A stretch of DNA of 64,000 bases from contig JAKZHN010000005.1 in the NCBI GenBank assembly GCA_037179335.1, positions 1,550,001-1,614,000 on the forward strand. The letters are read 5' to 3'. Position numbers and translations under genes: made by a program. Under the pieces are notes generated by a model. The model was not told the DNA's origin. It made no database searches and saw nothing but the letters and a program-made list of their open reading frames with translations. Below, one piece after another: positions 36,383 to 46,399 of the stretch; position 1 is the first letter of the stretch, and each line of letters begins with the position of its first letter. Source of the DNA: Cyclaneusma minus (Eukaryota > Ascomycota > Leotiomycetes > Marthamycetales > Marthamycetaceae).

Positions 36383-37516
36383 CTAACGACCAAACCGTGC
36401 CGGATAACGCGTAGCACGTTCACCCGCAAGCGGGCTTCGGTGATACGCGGGCGGCAACTCCCTCTGCTCAATGACATCGGTCACCCGAAAGTTCACGATC
36501 TCATAAGCAGGAGGAGGAGCCGCAGGCACCGCCGCCAGTCGGGTGTCCGGTCCCACGACTGGAAGATCTAGTGCCCGGAGGCCTGCTCGTAAGCGAGGTC
36601 CTCCTCGAGCCTCATGCTCTCGACGACGAACAGCTGCTTGCTGGGCGCGGGCACGTGACAATGGGGAGGCAGGGGCCATTGCTGGCGTACCTCGTGAGAG
36701 ACGGTCAAGGAAGCGAATCCCACCCCGAGACACTCGTGCCACAGGCGAACCTGGTTGGACTAGAAGTCCAGACACTGGCGAACCAGGCTGGGCTAATAGG
36801 CCAAATGCACGAGTGCCTCTGTGGCCCATAGGAGTCAGACTGGAATATCCAGGTGCGGCTGCCACGGCAGGAACAGGACTGTTACGTAGAAAGAGAGGTG
36901 AGGCCTCGAAAATGTCGGGTGCGGGACTGTCACTATTCAGACTGTTAGAAGAGAGCTCAAGTCAGAGGACAGAAGGGATAACATACAATTGCTCAGCCCG
37001 CTCGACATCTCGCCCCATAGGGGAGTTCCCAGCTGCTTCGGCTTCGGGCTGGATGCCTTCGGCTTCTACAACTGGGTGAGCTACGACGCGGTCATGTTGA
37101 AGAGCCACCAGCGGGTCACCCTGCCCAAGCAGAAGACCGAGGCCAACTGCTTGAGCAGGCGCTGATGGGTTCTGAACAACTAGATCTGGGTGATCGTCGT
37201 TGCTGTGGAGAAGTCAGTCACGGTTCCAGTCAGAGTTTCGCTCAGACTCATAAGGTAAACAACATACCCATGACCAGCGTTGTGCTGAGCTTCATCAACA
37301 ATGTCATGTCTTTGCTCATGAGTGCTATAGCAGAGATGTCAGTCAAAGCCCAGGATTGAGGCGATCAGGAGCTGCTTACCTGGAATTGCGCTTAGAGCGC
37401 CTTGGATGTCGTATGCCGTCGAATCTCTTGTCAACCCACTGGCTGACACGATCGAGCCTGGTAGGGCCAGATCGTGCCGCAGTGCTAACAGCACGCTTTC
37501 CCAAACGGAAAAGCAT
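36383..37516 (-). CDS. PY-A: unrecognised low-complexity protein with PPxY motifs (family member 1)
   Basis: Exons 37516-37380, 37324-37268, 37202-36987 and 36941-36383 encode 322 residues; three GT-AG introns, all phase 2, fit one continuous frame. Residues 1-45 are basic, with a Trp (SQWVDKRF) and HPRR at about 37-40; the matching region recurs in PY-B and PY-C. The middle is Ala/Gly/Pro-rich. A duplicated QPGSPV segment lies in the last exon. The C-terminus contains two PPAY motifs (APPPAYE and LPPAYH) and ends GERATRYPARFGR, similar to the end of PY-B (GEIGTRYPEEFIF). PPxY binds WW domains, so a role as a client or adaptor of Rsp5/Nedd4-type ubiquitin ligases is an inference. There is no signal peptide or membrane helix. 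I do not recognise the family. Confidence 0.75.
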
Positions 37517-37940
37517 GGTGATCAGTGACGGTTATCAATAGCAGCTGTAAGTAGAGTGTCGGTGGGTTTGTTCGGAGATCAGAAAACAAAAAATCAATAG
37601 CTTCGCTGTTGGAAGTATTGATGTCTGGAGAAGAATAAAAAGAGTTGGAGGGCGGGGGATCTGGGCTGTATATATATCCCACAGACCCAGGCAACAGCGG
37701 CACCGTTGCCATCAACAACACGTCTGCTGCCTGTTGCCATGGTGTAGGACGTGTTGGACGTGTTGGACGTGCTGGAGGCGTATACAAACAAAGGGTTGAG
37801 GACAGGAATATAGTAGATCCGGAAGCAGAGGCGGATTGTAAACAACGGAGGCGCGAGACGACGACCGGAGCTCAGACCGGGCCGGGTATCGTGGCCTAGA
37901 AACGCGCTGCTTGTTGTTGTCGTGGGCTGGACGTGTATAT
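37517..37940 (-). promoter_or_regulatory. Promoter of PY-A with TATA box and GTAAACA module shared with PY-C
   Basis: A TATA box (TATATATA, 37669-37677) lies about 153 bases before the ATG. The stretch from the TATA box down to about 37590 (CAATAGCTTC, GTTGGA, GGAGAAGA in the same order) matches the PY-C promoter. Further upstream, 37831-37932 contains GTAAACA (37838-37844), a forkhead-type core, then ACCGGGCCGGG and GCTTGTTG, again as in PY-C. A 9-base tandem repeat (GACGTGTTG-like, three copies, 37748-37775) lies between. Confidence 0.6.
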
Positions 37941-38838
37941 AAACAAGAGCGCGCGGGAGGAGAAGAAGGGTGTGGGATCGAGGGCGGCGGGGTGTAGGCA
38001 ACAACAACAACAACAACCAGGCCGGGCCGGCCGGTACTGGCAGCGCGGAATGGCAGACCCGATACGGTCCCGAGAAACTAAGACTGGTGCCCAGCCCATT
38101 TCGAGTAGTGAAATGGACCGGGGAGAAGATTGAGGGACTGGAAGTCCGCAACTGAAACCGAGTTAGCCCAAATCCGACCTCCCATCCCTTTCTCCCCAGA
38201 CTTACCTTTTCATCCATCTCCTTTTGCCGAACTACCAGTCTGAGCTGCATGTTCAGTCAAGTTCTCCGCCCAGTCCAGTCTAAGATATACGGGAGGCCTT
38301 GGCCATCTCAGACTTCTACTCAACAACGTCGGCCCGGCTTGCGCTGTGCGGCCGTCTCCCCGCCCCATCTTCTGGATCTTCTGGATCTTCTGGTCGGGAG
38401 AGCTGACGGAGCCGAATGCAAAGGCAGAGGTAGCACTGGAGGCAGCCCGGGAGCCAACAACTATTGAGTAGACTTGACCGGACTACTGGAAGCCCTAGGA
38501 CTCACTCAAGTAGCTGCGTTGATAAGGCGGTTTCAGCGAATAACGATTGGAATTGGAACTGCATAAAGGGTCGGGCTGGATGGCATATACTCCAAAGGTA
38601 AGACTACGAATGTCTAAGAAGCTCCGGGCTACCAGGGGTATCCAGTCAAAATGATCCAATCCCTAGCTCCCACGCCTACTCTCAAATAAAATAGCACAAT
38701 AACAAAAACAGGGGTATCTTTGCTACCTAAACTATCAATCAATCACGCACCAGTCAGAACCAGTGAAGATGAACCATGAACCAATATCAAGTGACCAAGA
38801 AGAGCGTATGAAACCGAGGAGTCCAGAAGACGGCACGA
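37941..38838. other. Intergenic region between PY-A and PY-B, with short tandem repeats
   Basis: No gene is supported. A CAA microsatellite (about six units) starts at 37999, and ATCTTCTGG occurs three times in tandem at about 38367-38393. The 3' flank of PY-B lies at the right end. Confidence 0.5.
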
Positions 38839-40150
38839 TCAGAAGATGAATTCCTCCGGGTACCGCGTGCCAATCTCACCGGGGAGGGGATGCTTCGAGT
38901 AGGGCGGGGGCGGCTCCTCCTGAGTGATCTCGTTGCGGAACCGGGCATCAGCGGCAATGACTCCTCCAGCTCCTGGTTCCGGTAGGCCGTACGGGTTGAT
39001 CCAGTCGCGACGCTGTTGACCTCGATAGGTGTTGCGGCGCAAGTGAGCACTGAGAGTGCGAGGGCGATTGCGAGCACTGAGAGTGCGAAGGCGATTGCGA
39101 GTCGAGAGTGACTCGGAAGTCTCGAAGCTGGAATTGACTGGATTCGGGGAGCTCACTTGGATACGACCTCTGAAACCCCTAGGCCTGGTGCTCATACTGA
39201 CCGGCGGATACCTTGAAAATGGGTTCATGTCGTCTCCAGATGCGCCGTCACTAGTCACATGTTAGCCAAGATTCCGAGGGGGACAGAGCACAAGACTGAG
39301 GTTTCGTTTACCGATTAGCGACTCGAGAGCTGATAATCTCCCAAACTGATGCATCAAAATCATCATAGGGGGGAGGCGGAGTGCGAGGCACGGCGAGGAC
39401 AGCGCTTGGAGCTCTGGGGAATGTATCTACAGCCACGATTGCGGCCACATCTCCAGATCCGTTCGATTGGTCCAATCGGGCTGCTTCACGGACTTCAAGA
39501 GAAGCATTCGGGATGTCGCCATTCAGTACAGTGCTCTCATCTAGAATATGTTAGCAACGAGTATTGGAGGCAGACACAACAAACTAACCTCGCGCATTGG
39601 ACTCGTCAGAAAGTTGGGAAGACTGATTGGTGTACTCAGGAGGTGCATCGTCTGTAACACGGGTTAGACATGGCCACACTGCGCAGATCACAAACTGACC
39701 TTCAGATGGAGCAGCGTCAACTTGAGCCAAGGCGACTGCAGAGACGGCTTCTTCAAGAACAGGATTCATCTCAACTGCGCAACCAGCCAACAGATTACCA
39801 GCGTTCTGGTGGTCCAAGCCAGCAAGGCGTGCAGCAGCTGCGGAGGATTCATCGAGAGCGCGCTGTCGAGGAGCAAGTGAAGCAGGCGAGCCTTCGACAC
39901 CTGGGACAATGCCTGGCTCGACCTGTGGCACGGCAAGCAATCCATCAAGATGCTGAGCTCCATCGGCTTGAATCTGCGCTTCGCTACGACGGGTTCTGTG
40001 AAGATCATGTCAGTCGAGTGATGATATCGTGGGTTTCCTCGAGGTCACTCACCTGAAACCTCGTCGCGGTGGGTACAGCTTGCTGTCGACCCAAGCATGG
40101 AACCGGCCTCTCTTGTTGGGCTTTGCGACCAATTCATGAAGACTAGCCAT
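38839..40150 (-). CDS. PY-B: unrecognised low-complexity protein with three PPxY motifs (family member 2)
   Basis: Exons 40150-40053, 39995-39700, 39651-39589, 39540-39312 and 39250-38839 encode 365 residues; all four introns are GT-AG with consistent phases (2, 1, 1, 2). The N-terminus is basic with HAWVDSKLYPPRRGFR, the counterpart of the Trp/HPRR region of PY-A and PY-C. Three PPxY motifs follow: APPEYT, TPPPPYDD and EPPPPYSK. The last exon has a tandem nine-residue repeat (NRLRTLSAR / NRPRTLSAH, encoded by two 27-base units at 39045-39098) and ends GEIGTRYPEEFIF. The middle is Ala-rich and acidic, with no signal peptide or membrane helix. AVP-x-x-PPP-x-Y(D/E) aligns with the last exon of PY-A. 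The function is unknown; WW-domain binding is inferred from the motifs. Confidence 0.75.
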
Positions 40151-41167
40151 CTTTCTGAGCGTGGGAGGAGCAGGAGCGTCGCTGCGGCTTTGGGGGCCCA
40201 GGAGAGGTATCATGGTTGGCAATTTGACGGTGTGAAGTAGCTGACGACTTGTCTGATGCTGCGCCGAAGACTGCGCTGGAACGATGCGCGAGACAATGGA
40301 CTCGAGTAAGGAAGGCTTCGTGCGCGGGAAGTATTGACCTTTACAGAGTGTTCGTGGAAGGTTAAAGTTGAAGTCTTCCAGCGGCGTTACAGGTCGAGGT
40401 TGCGTCGAGGAGGGAAAAGATAGAGTTGCAGAGGCTCGTGGTGAATATATGTTGAGAGCCTGCAGATGTGATATTGCGTCGCGCTAGCGCCTTCGCTTGA
40501 ATAGCTTCCTTTTCAATAGGTGCACGTCCCCGAAAGTTTGGATCTGCTCCCTAATCAAGCTACTATGTCACTGAAAAATATTCTCAGAAATACTGAAGGC
40601 GGTAAGTACTGCCTTGTCTCCCGAGCGGAGAGATTTCTGACACACTTGAAGACACTTCTGACTCGTAAACGATTGTGAAGATGTACATACTTGAAAGATA
40701 TTCAAGTGATCAGGATTGTAGTTCCAAATATTTGGGAGAACCAACTCCAAGTAATCGAAATAAATCCGATTAGTCAAGAGAAATTCACATGATTGGGGTT
40801 TGGGATTTGGGAGAAATCCAGTGAATTGGAAATAATAGTAGAAAGTATGGGCTCGAAAGGTTTGTCAGGGATTTACTGGTCGATGAGTTTGTCTTCGTAC
40901 AAAACTAAGTCACTCGTATCTCAATGCTGGGATTACGTTTATGGCACAGCAAAGTGGTGTCAGTCCATACATTCCTAGTTCTACAATCGGTTCTGCAGCA
41001 GAATGACTAGAGCCATGTAGTAAAGCAAGCTAGTACCCTACAGAGAGTCTTTCAACCATACAACAACCGTCGATGCGTGGGTGTCCCCCTTAGGGTTACC
41101 AATCTCCGCAAAGCTCCCTCCAGGCCACTGGCGGGCGTGCCCTCGTAAGGGGATCCACTTCCAGTTC
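40151..41167. other. Intergenic region between PY-B and PY-C
   Basis: This is the upstream region of PY-B and the 3' flank of PY-C. Bases 41038-41160 resemble the 3' flank of PY-A (GAAGCTCCC / AAGCTCCCTCCAGGCCACTG, then the 35-base unit). Bases 40563-40830 contain weak, strongly degraded 19-base-like units (GAAAGATATTCAAG, GAAATAAATCC). No gene is supported. Confidence 0.45.
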
Positions 41168-42186
41168 CTAAAACATTTCATCATCCCATCCTGGACTCGG
41201 AGCTGGGGGGCTACTAGCTTGCATCGTCTCGGTTGAGTTTGTACCCCATGGTGATCGCTGCAAGAAGCCTCTACGAAGTCTCTGGGCAAAGCCCTCAGGA
41301 GACTCGTCCCCAATCAAGCCGGCGATAAGAGCTTGCCACTCTTGAATGACTGAGATATGCTTAGCAAGGGATACGAGTGAGGGCAAGACAGACTTACCAT
41401 TGGTTTCAATTTCACCGGATTGGATGCTATCAGCGATAATGGCAACTTCGGGGGACAAAGCTGCGGGAATTGAATCTTCCGATACTGATGTTCCGACTGC
41501 GAGATAGTTAGCAAGGAACCTTGGAATAAGTAGATTTCAACTAACCTTCCGAAGAGGCCTCGCTGAGTTCGTAGAGTGCGATGATAGAGGCTACTTTGGC
41601 ATCCGGTGACCAAGCTGGTGAGAGCGGAGTTGCCACTACAACATAGTTAGAATCATATCTCAAACTGTTCATCACAAGAGCAGACAAACTGACCTAGAAA
41701 GCCGTCTTCATCGTATTCAACAGCATACATAGCAGCTGGGACAACAGTCGATTGATGCGCAAAGGGATCAACGACGAATTGGAGTCCAAGGCCTGCGATA
41801 TGCAGAGGCCCAGTCTGAGGAACTGGTGGAAGTTCTGATGCTTCATCATTGCTGATGTAGCTTCCGCCATCGCTGGCGCAGCTTTCAGCACCGTCTCTGC
41901 AGTAAAAGTCAGCTAGAGATCATATAGGATACTTGGTTCCAGACACTGCTTACCTTGCTTCGACACCAGACTGAGTGTCATCGACGAAGTCATGCTGTGA
42001 CTGTCCATGAGCGTCGGAAACTTCTGCTTGGGCGCGAGTACGACGCGGATGCAAGACCCGGTCGACCGTCTTCTCCATCTTCTCAAGCTTCTGCTCAATG
42101 CGAATGGCCTTGCGGCCAATCCATTTTCTGAGGCGCGTTTGCCAACGAGTGACATCGTCACGGAGCTTGGAAGTGCGGAAACCCAT
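41168..42186 (-). CDS. PY-C: unrecognised family member 3, without PPxY motifs
   Basis: Exons 42186-41954, 41896-41694, 41635-41546, 41496-41398 and 41349-41168 encode 268 residues; four GT-AG introns with phases 2, 1, 1, 1 keep one open frame. The N-terminus is basic, with two Trp residues, a short coiled-coil-like helix (IEQKLEKMEKTVDRV) and HPRR at about residues 47-50. The following QHDFVDDTQSG aligns with RHDIVDEAQHN of PY-A, where an intron interrupts the same block. The rest differs: acidic, with LGLQFVVDPFAHQ, IIALYELSEASSE and a C-terminus ending PGWDDEMF. The PPxY motifs and TRYP tail of PY-A and PY-B are absent. Relationship to PY-A is therefore shown by the N-terminus and by the flanking DNA. 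The function is unknown. Confidence 0.72.
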
Positions 42187-42735
42187 TGTGATGGTGTAGA
42201 TGTTGCAGATGTTGTTGTTGAAAGTGTCAAAAGGCTTGTAAGCTGATCCAAAGGTTCAGAAAACGAAACTTCAATAGCTTCCGCTGGAAGTGTATTGAGC
42301 ATGGAGAAGAGGAAGTTGGAGGGGAACCTGCCCACGTATATATGATCCAGCGGCCAGGGCGATTGGGCGCCGTTGCCAGGAGGAACGGGTTTGTTGTTGC
42401 CATCGCTGCCAGGAAACACGGCTTGTTGCCATCGGCGACTGTTTGTAAACAGGAGATCTCGCGCCGAGCCGCGGTGTGGACAGCAGCGGTGGTATCAAAC
42501 GGGTTTGGCCAGCACCGGGCCGGGATAGGAAGTCCGGAGAAGGGGTAAGGCCGAAGCCAGGGCGAACCCTTTCAGTAATGATCCAAGGGCTCAAGACGAG
42601 CCAGGCGCGGTTCAGGAAACACGCGGCTTGTTGTCATCGTCGACTGTTTGTAAACAAGGTCTCGCGTTGAGATGGCGGCAGTAAACAGCTGCGGTCGTGC
42701 CGGGACAGCAGTTCGGAAAGGGGGTAAGACCGCAG
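42187..42735 (-). promoter_or_regulatory. Promoter of PY-C with TATA box and a duplicated GTAAACA module
   Basis: A TATA box (GTATATATG, 42336-42344) lies about 150 bases before the ATG, and the sequence between matches the PY-A promoter. Upstream, a module of about 120-145 bases occurs twice in tandem (42410-42553 and 42613-42732). Each copy contains CAGGAAACACG, GGCTTGTTG, CGACTGTTTGTAAACA, CTCGCG and a GGGGTAAG end. GTAAACA is the forkhead-type core; in the first copy it sits in a near-palindrome TGTTTGTAAACA. Confidence 0.65.
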
Positions 42736-43371
42736 ATGTCAAATCCGCCCCTAGGCAATCATGAACCAGCGATGCAGAGCACGAATGGTTGAACTAGGAT
42801 TCAGGAACTCCATTGTAACTTCGACTTTGAGGCATGTATCTTGAGTACTGAGTCAACCGCAGTCGTGGTTGACCAGCTTGACCTTGATGCTTGAGTTGTC
42901 GAAGGCGCAGGCCCGACCAAACACAACACTTCTCAAATGCTTGGGAGACTGGTGAGTTTGAACCCCTCCAAGTAATTCGGACTGGATGAAATAACAGTGA
43001 AACAAGAAAGCCTTTGAGTATAAGTTGAGTACTTGATCGACGGACGTAGCCAAGATACTCAACTGACTTCAATCAAAATACCACAACCACCATGGATTTC
43101 TTACAAAGAGAAGATCACAGAACTCTGAGATGTGGTTTCATGCCAGCCTTGGAGGCCGTTTCGTCTTCTAGGACGATGGAATTTGCCTCTCAAAAGACAC
43201 GAACAGTGAAGGGTCATCAAAGCCGGTTTTCAGATACTGATGACCAGCTCGAACCCAATGGCCGCAATATGTAGCCCCCGGCTTCAGGATATCAAGCAAA
43301 GTACCACGTAGCATCGAGATGACGGCTTCCATACCATATCGATAAATTCATGCCTCCATACGAAGTAACTA
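42736..43371. other. Intergenic region, no gene seen
   Basis: Short open frames occur on both strands but none is recognisable. The region ends at the target TA of the MITE-like element. Confidence 0.4.
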
Positions 43372-43595
43372 CAGTGGGCGGAAAAAAATCTGAATACGGT
43401 CTATAGTCTCCGAATAATCGCAAATATCCCAAATAACCAGGAATATCCCCAGTGACTAGGAATATCCAAGGTGCTTTGAAAGATTCCAAGTACCCTAGGA
43501 CATTTCAAGTTATTGGGAATATTCCTGGGTATTTGGAATATTCACAATTATTCGGAAATTGTAGACCGTATTCAGACTTTTTTTCCCTCCCACTG
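43372..43595. mobile_element. MITE-like element with about 60-base terminal inverted repeats and TA target duplication
   Basis: This is the best-preserved copy, 224 bases. The left end CAGTGGGCGGAAAAAAATCT then GAATACGGTCTATAG is mirrored by the right end (reverse complement CAGTGGGAGGGAAAAAAAGT, CTGAATACGGTCTACA). The match continues through CCGAATAATCG / CCGAATAATTG for roughly 60 bases with a few mismatches. TA flanks both sides (43370-43371 and 43596-43597). The interior consists of about six 19-base units (core AACCAGGAATATCCC). The structure is that of a non-autonomous Tc1/mariner-type element. Confidence 0.88.
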
Positions 43596-43597
43596 TA

Positions 43598-44460
43598 GTA
43601 GAAAATGAGGGATGTGAAGTCCCGAGACTTTACCCCTGAACCACAAAAATTCGGAACCATTAGAAGAACTCACAACACCACGAGGTTTTGGAAGTACACA
43701 ATCATTCGTGGTACGCCAAGTAAGAATAAGAAATAAAAACAAGAGACTGCAAGAAATGAGGGTCCTTCAGATACCGAAACCTACTGCGAGTAGAGAGAGG
43801 TCTTTCATCGCCCAGTGGTCAAGCATCAAGAAGCAGACGCTACCCCACGGAAGCAGGCTCGTGACCTCTTAAGTATAAGAAATAACAATCCTCCTGGAAA
43901 ACTTCTCTGACGGCTTGCTATTCAAGCGATGTTCGATGATGGACAAACTTGGCAATCAGTACACGTGTTCCCGATATCAAACGCCGTCTCTCGAGTCTCT
44001 ACCACAGGCGAATCAACACAGTATCTGAGAGTCAAACCTCTTGACCACTGCCAGACCCTCCTGAAGCCTCGTGAAAAGGGTCAATTGGTTCAGAGGTCTT
44101 TCCAAAAGCAAAATGTTGACAAATCGACTCCACACCTCACTCGATGCTTCGAGCCTGTCCAGACTGCAGACTGGAGCACGGGTATCAATCTTTCTATCAA
44201 TCTTCCTTCTTGCCGTTGAAGAACATCCGAGAAACCGTACACTCGTAAGGGGTCAATCGACTCATCGCACAGAGCAATACAAGGTCTCAACTGCCTGATA
44301 CTATGACAGCAACGACATTGCTGCTTCGAAGGAACATGCCCTCACTCTCTTTCGAGCCTAGTGGAAAGAAAGCTGATACTAGGTATCCTGGTGACTTTCT
44401 GCAGCAAGCCTCTACCACTCTGGCAAGCTACGCCATCCAGGCCCGCGGAGACATTTCTTC
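43598..44460. other. Intergenic region with a possible fragment of the PY family
   Basis: No complete gene is visible. On the plus strand at about 44335-44400 the frame reads FEPSGKKADTRYPGDF, which resembles the C-terminal G-E-x-x-TRYP-x-x-F of PY-A and PY-B, but no PPxY or N-terminal region was found nearby. Confidence 0.3.
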
Positions 44461-44590
44461 CGTACCTTGGTCTTTCGAAGAGCTAGGGATCTCCCTAATG
44501 ATTGAAAATGTTACCAGTGACTGAGAACTCTCGATGACTAAGAATATTCCAAGTAATTGGGGGTATTCTTGGTGATCGTAAATACTTTTA
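44461..44590 (+). repeat. Array of degenerate 19-base units, type 2 (copy at 44.5 kb)
   Basis: The copy shares its left part (CTTTCGAAGAGCTAGGGATC) and its right end (GTGATCGTAAATACT) with the copy at 6171-6313. Between them are about four 19-base units such as TGACTAAGAATATTCCAAG. No inverted repeats or target duplication are visible. Confidence 0.7.
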
Positions 44591-46085
44591 AAGTCGTAGT
44601 TGAGCACACAAGAATTGTCACCTCGAGCCTCTCTGCAAGCTACGCAACCCAAGCAAGCAAGCACAGGGAAGCCAGCTTGCACCCCCTGAGACTCTGGTGA
44701 GCTCCGGCGCCTTCTCCCCGCCTTTCGCCACGAGCTACTCGACCTCTGGGACGGACTCTCCACGACAAAGCCCCAAGTCTCAGTTACAGTGAGTAGACAC
44801 CAATATGACTTTCCCCACAACTCAACCCCCAACCGCGCTGGTGGCACATGGCGACGCACCCCTCAAGTCCACGCCATGCGGCGGCCATAGCCCAAGTTAC
44901 GTCCTCACACCGCTGGTCACCCCAGACAACCAGGAAGCCGGATATCGTAATGTCCGCCACGTATGACAGCAGCTAGCTCACTACCGTGGCAACTCGTCTC
45001 ATATGGAAATTGAATGGAATTGCCCATCAATGATTGAATTCGCCGCTCGAGGGGAGCTGGTCACTATGGAGACAGAGTGGTGTCGACTATCGACTAGGAT
45101 ACAGGAGGTGACATCCCGATCCGCTGCCAACAACGCCCTCTGACCCCAGACTTTCGTGACCGCCTGACATTATTCCCCCTATGCCCTAAGCATGGCCCGT
45201 GTATTCAGTTGAAATGCGGGGAAATAAGCGCTTCCGGCTGGGTCCAGGGGCACGCTTTCTCGCAAATCCATGGCACGGCTCGTATGTAGATCGATCCGTC
45301 TGGCCTTGACGCCGTTTCGTGACTTTGTGAGTGGCGGCTGATGATGTGGTGACAAGTGCACTTGGAATGGGCCGAGTCCGACGCTACCCGCAAAGCCGTC
45401 TTTCAGCCCTGAGAGATATTGGGTTAAATGATTGAACTTGAACTCTTGGCAGCGTTCTGGATTTTCGGTGAGGTTTGTAATCGGGTTCGGCTAGGAACAG
45501 AAAGGTTTTTGTTGGCGCTGGTTTGGCGTGGAGGAGATTTTTTTGAGTGGTTCGGCGAACGATCAATCGACTCAATAATAATAATAAGGAGGAATTTTGG
45601 CGAATCAGTCTCCCATGTGTAGGACATCGACGAACATGACGAATAATGGCGACATAGGTTTGGGGGATGTGTCGAGAGGAATCATCTCCTGCCGCCTGCG
45701 TGCTTGACTCACTGGCCGTCTGTCTTCATCCCGACGCAAGAGTGACAGAATCTGGGCTCAGAATTTGTTCATCATCGTATTCGTGTTGCGCAAGGCCAGC
45801 AAAGCAAATTCACCAACATCATGCGTGCCCTCCTCGTGGTCATGGTGCAGAGCATGCGTGGATCGCGGTTTCAATCGATTACCCCCAGGAAATACAGGGC
45901 GTGTCTCGCTTGACGCTTGGCATAGGGGGCGATTTGGTAACACTTTCGCACCGCAGACGTCACATGGACCACAGTAGAGTGGGTTTTAGTCGAGTTAGTC
46001 CGGAAACTCAACCTTCTGCACAAGAATACAAAAATCTTTCGCACAATTGCAAAGTGTATAATATTGGCCACTTTATTGCCTTGCA
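44591..46085. other. Intergenic region at the edge of the AT-rich block, no gene seen
   Basis: Open frames of 60-143 codons occur on both strands but have no recognisable content or splice support. Composition stays balanced until about 46085, where it turns abruptly AT-rich. Confidence 0.4.
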
Positions 46086-46136
46086 ATACTATAATTAATA
46101 TATTTTATAATATAATTTATATATATATATATAATC

Positions 46137-46374
46137 AATTAATTTAAAGCTTTAAATATATATAGATTTTTTATTTAAAATATATTATAAAAACGGAGTA
46201 AATTTTTTATATTTAATTTTACATATTAATTGCAAATTGCATTATTATATAATTTTGCTATATTATAATTAATGATTTTAAGATAAATAATATATTTATA
46301 AAATTAATTAATTTAAAGCTTTAAATTTATATATTTTTTATTTTATATAATATATTATTAAAAACGGATAAAAG
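46137..46374 (+). repeat. Direct repeat at the start of the AT-rich block
   Basis: ATTAATTTAAAGCTTTAAAT followed by an AT-rich stretch and AAAACGGA occurs at 46137-46200 and again at 46308-46372, about 171 bases apart. This suggests a tandem duplication near the 3' end of the LINE remnant or an independent repeat. Confidence 0.6.
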
Positions 46375-46399
46375 CTTTGCAATTTATATATTTATAGCA

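Noticed and set aside
36040..36477. Minus-strand 145-codon frame across the 35-base repeats
   Set aside because: It overlaps the stop region of PY-A in another frame and its repeats (TTVACPQ, HAHS) come from the DNA repeat read in shifting frames.
44428..44859. 143-codon minus-strand frame
   Set aside because: It reads through the 19-base array, which is clearly repeat DNA, and has no recognisable content.
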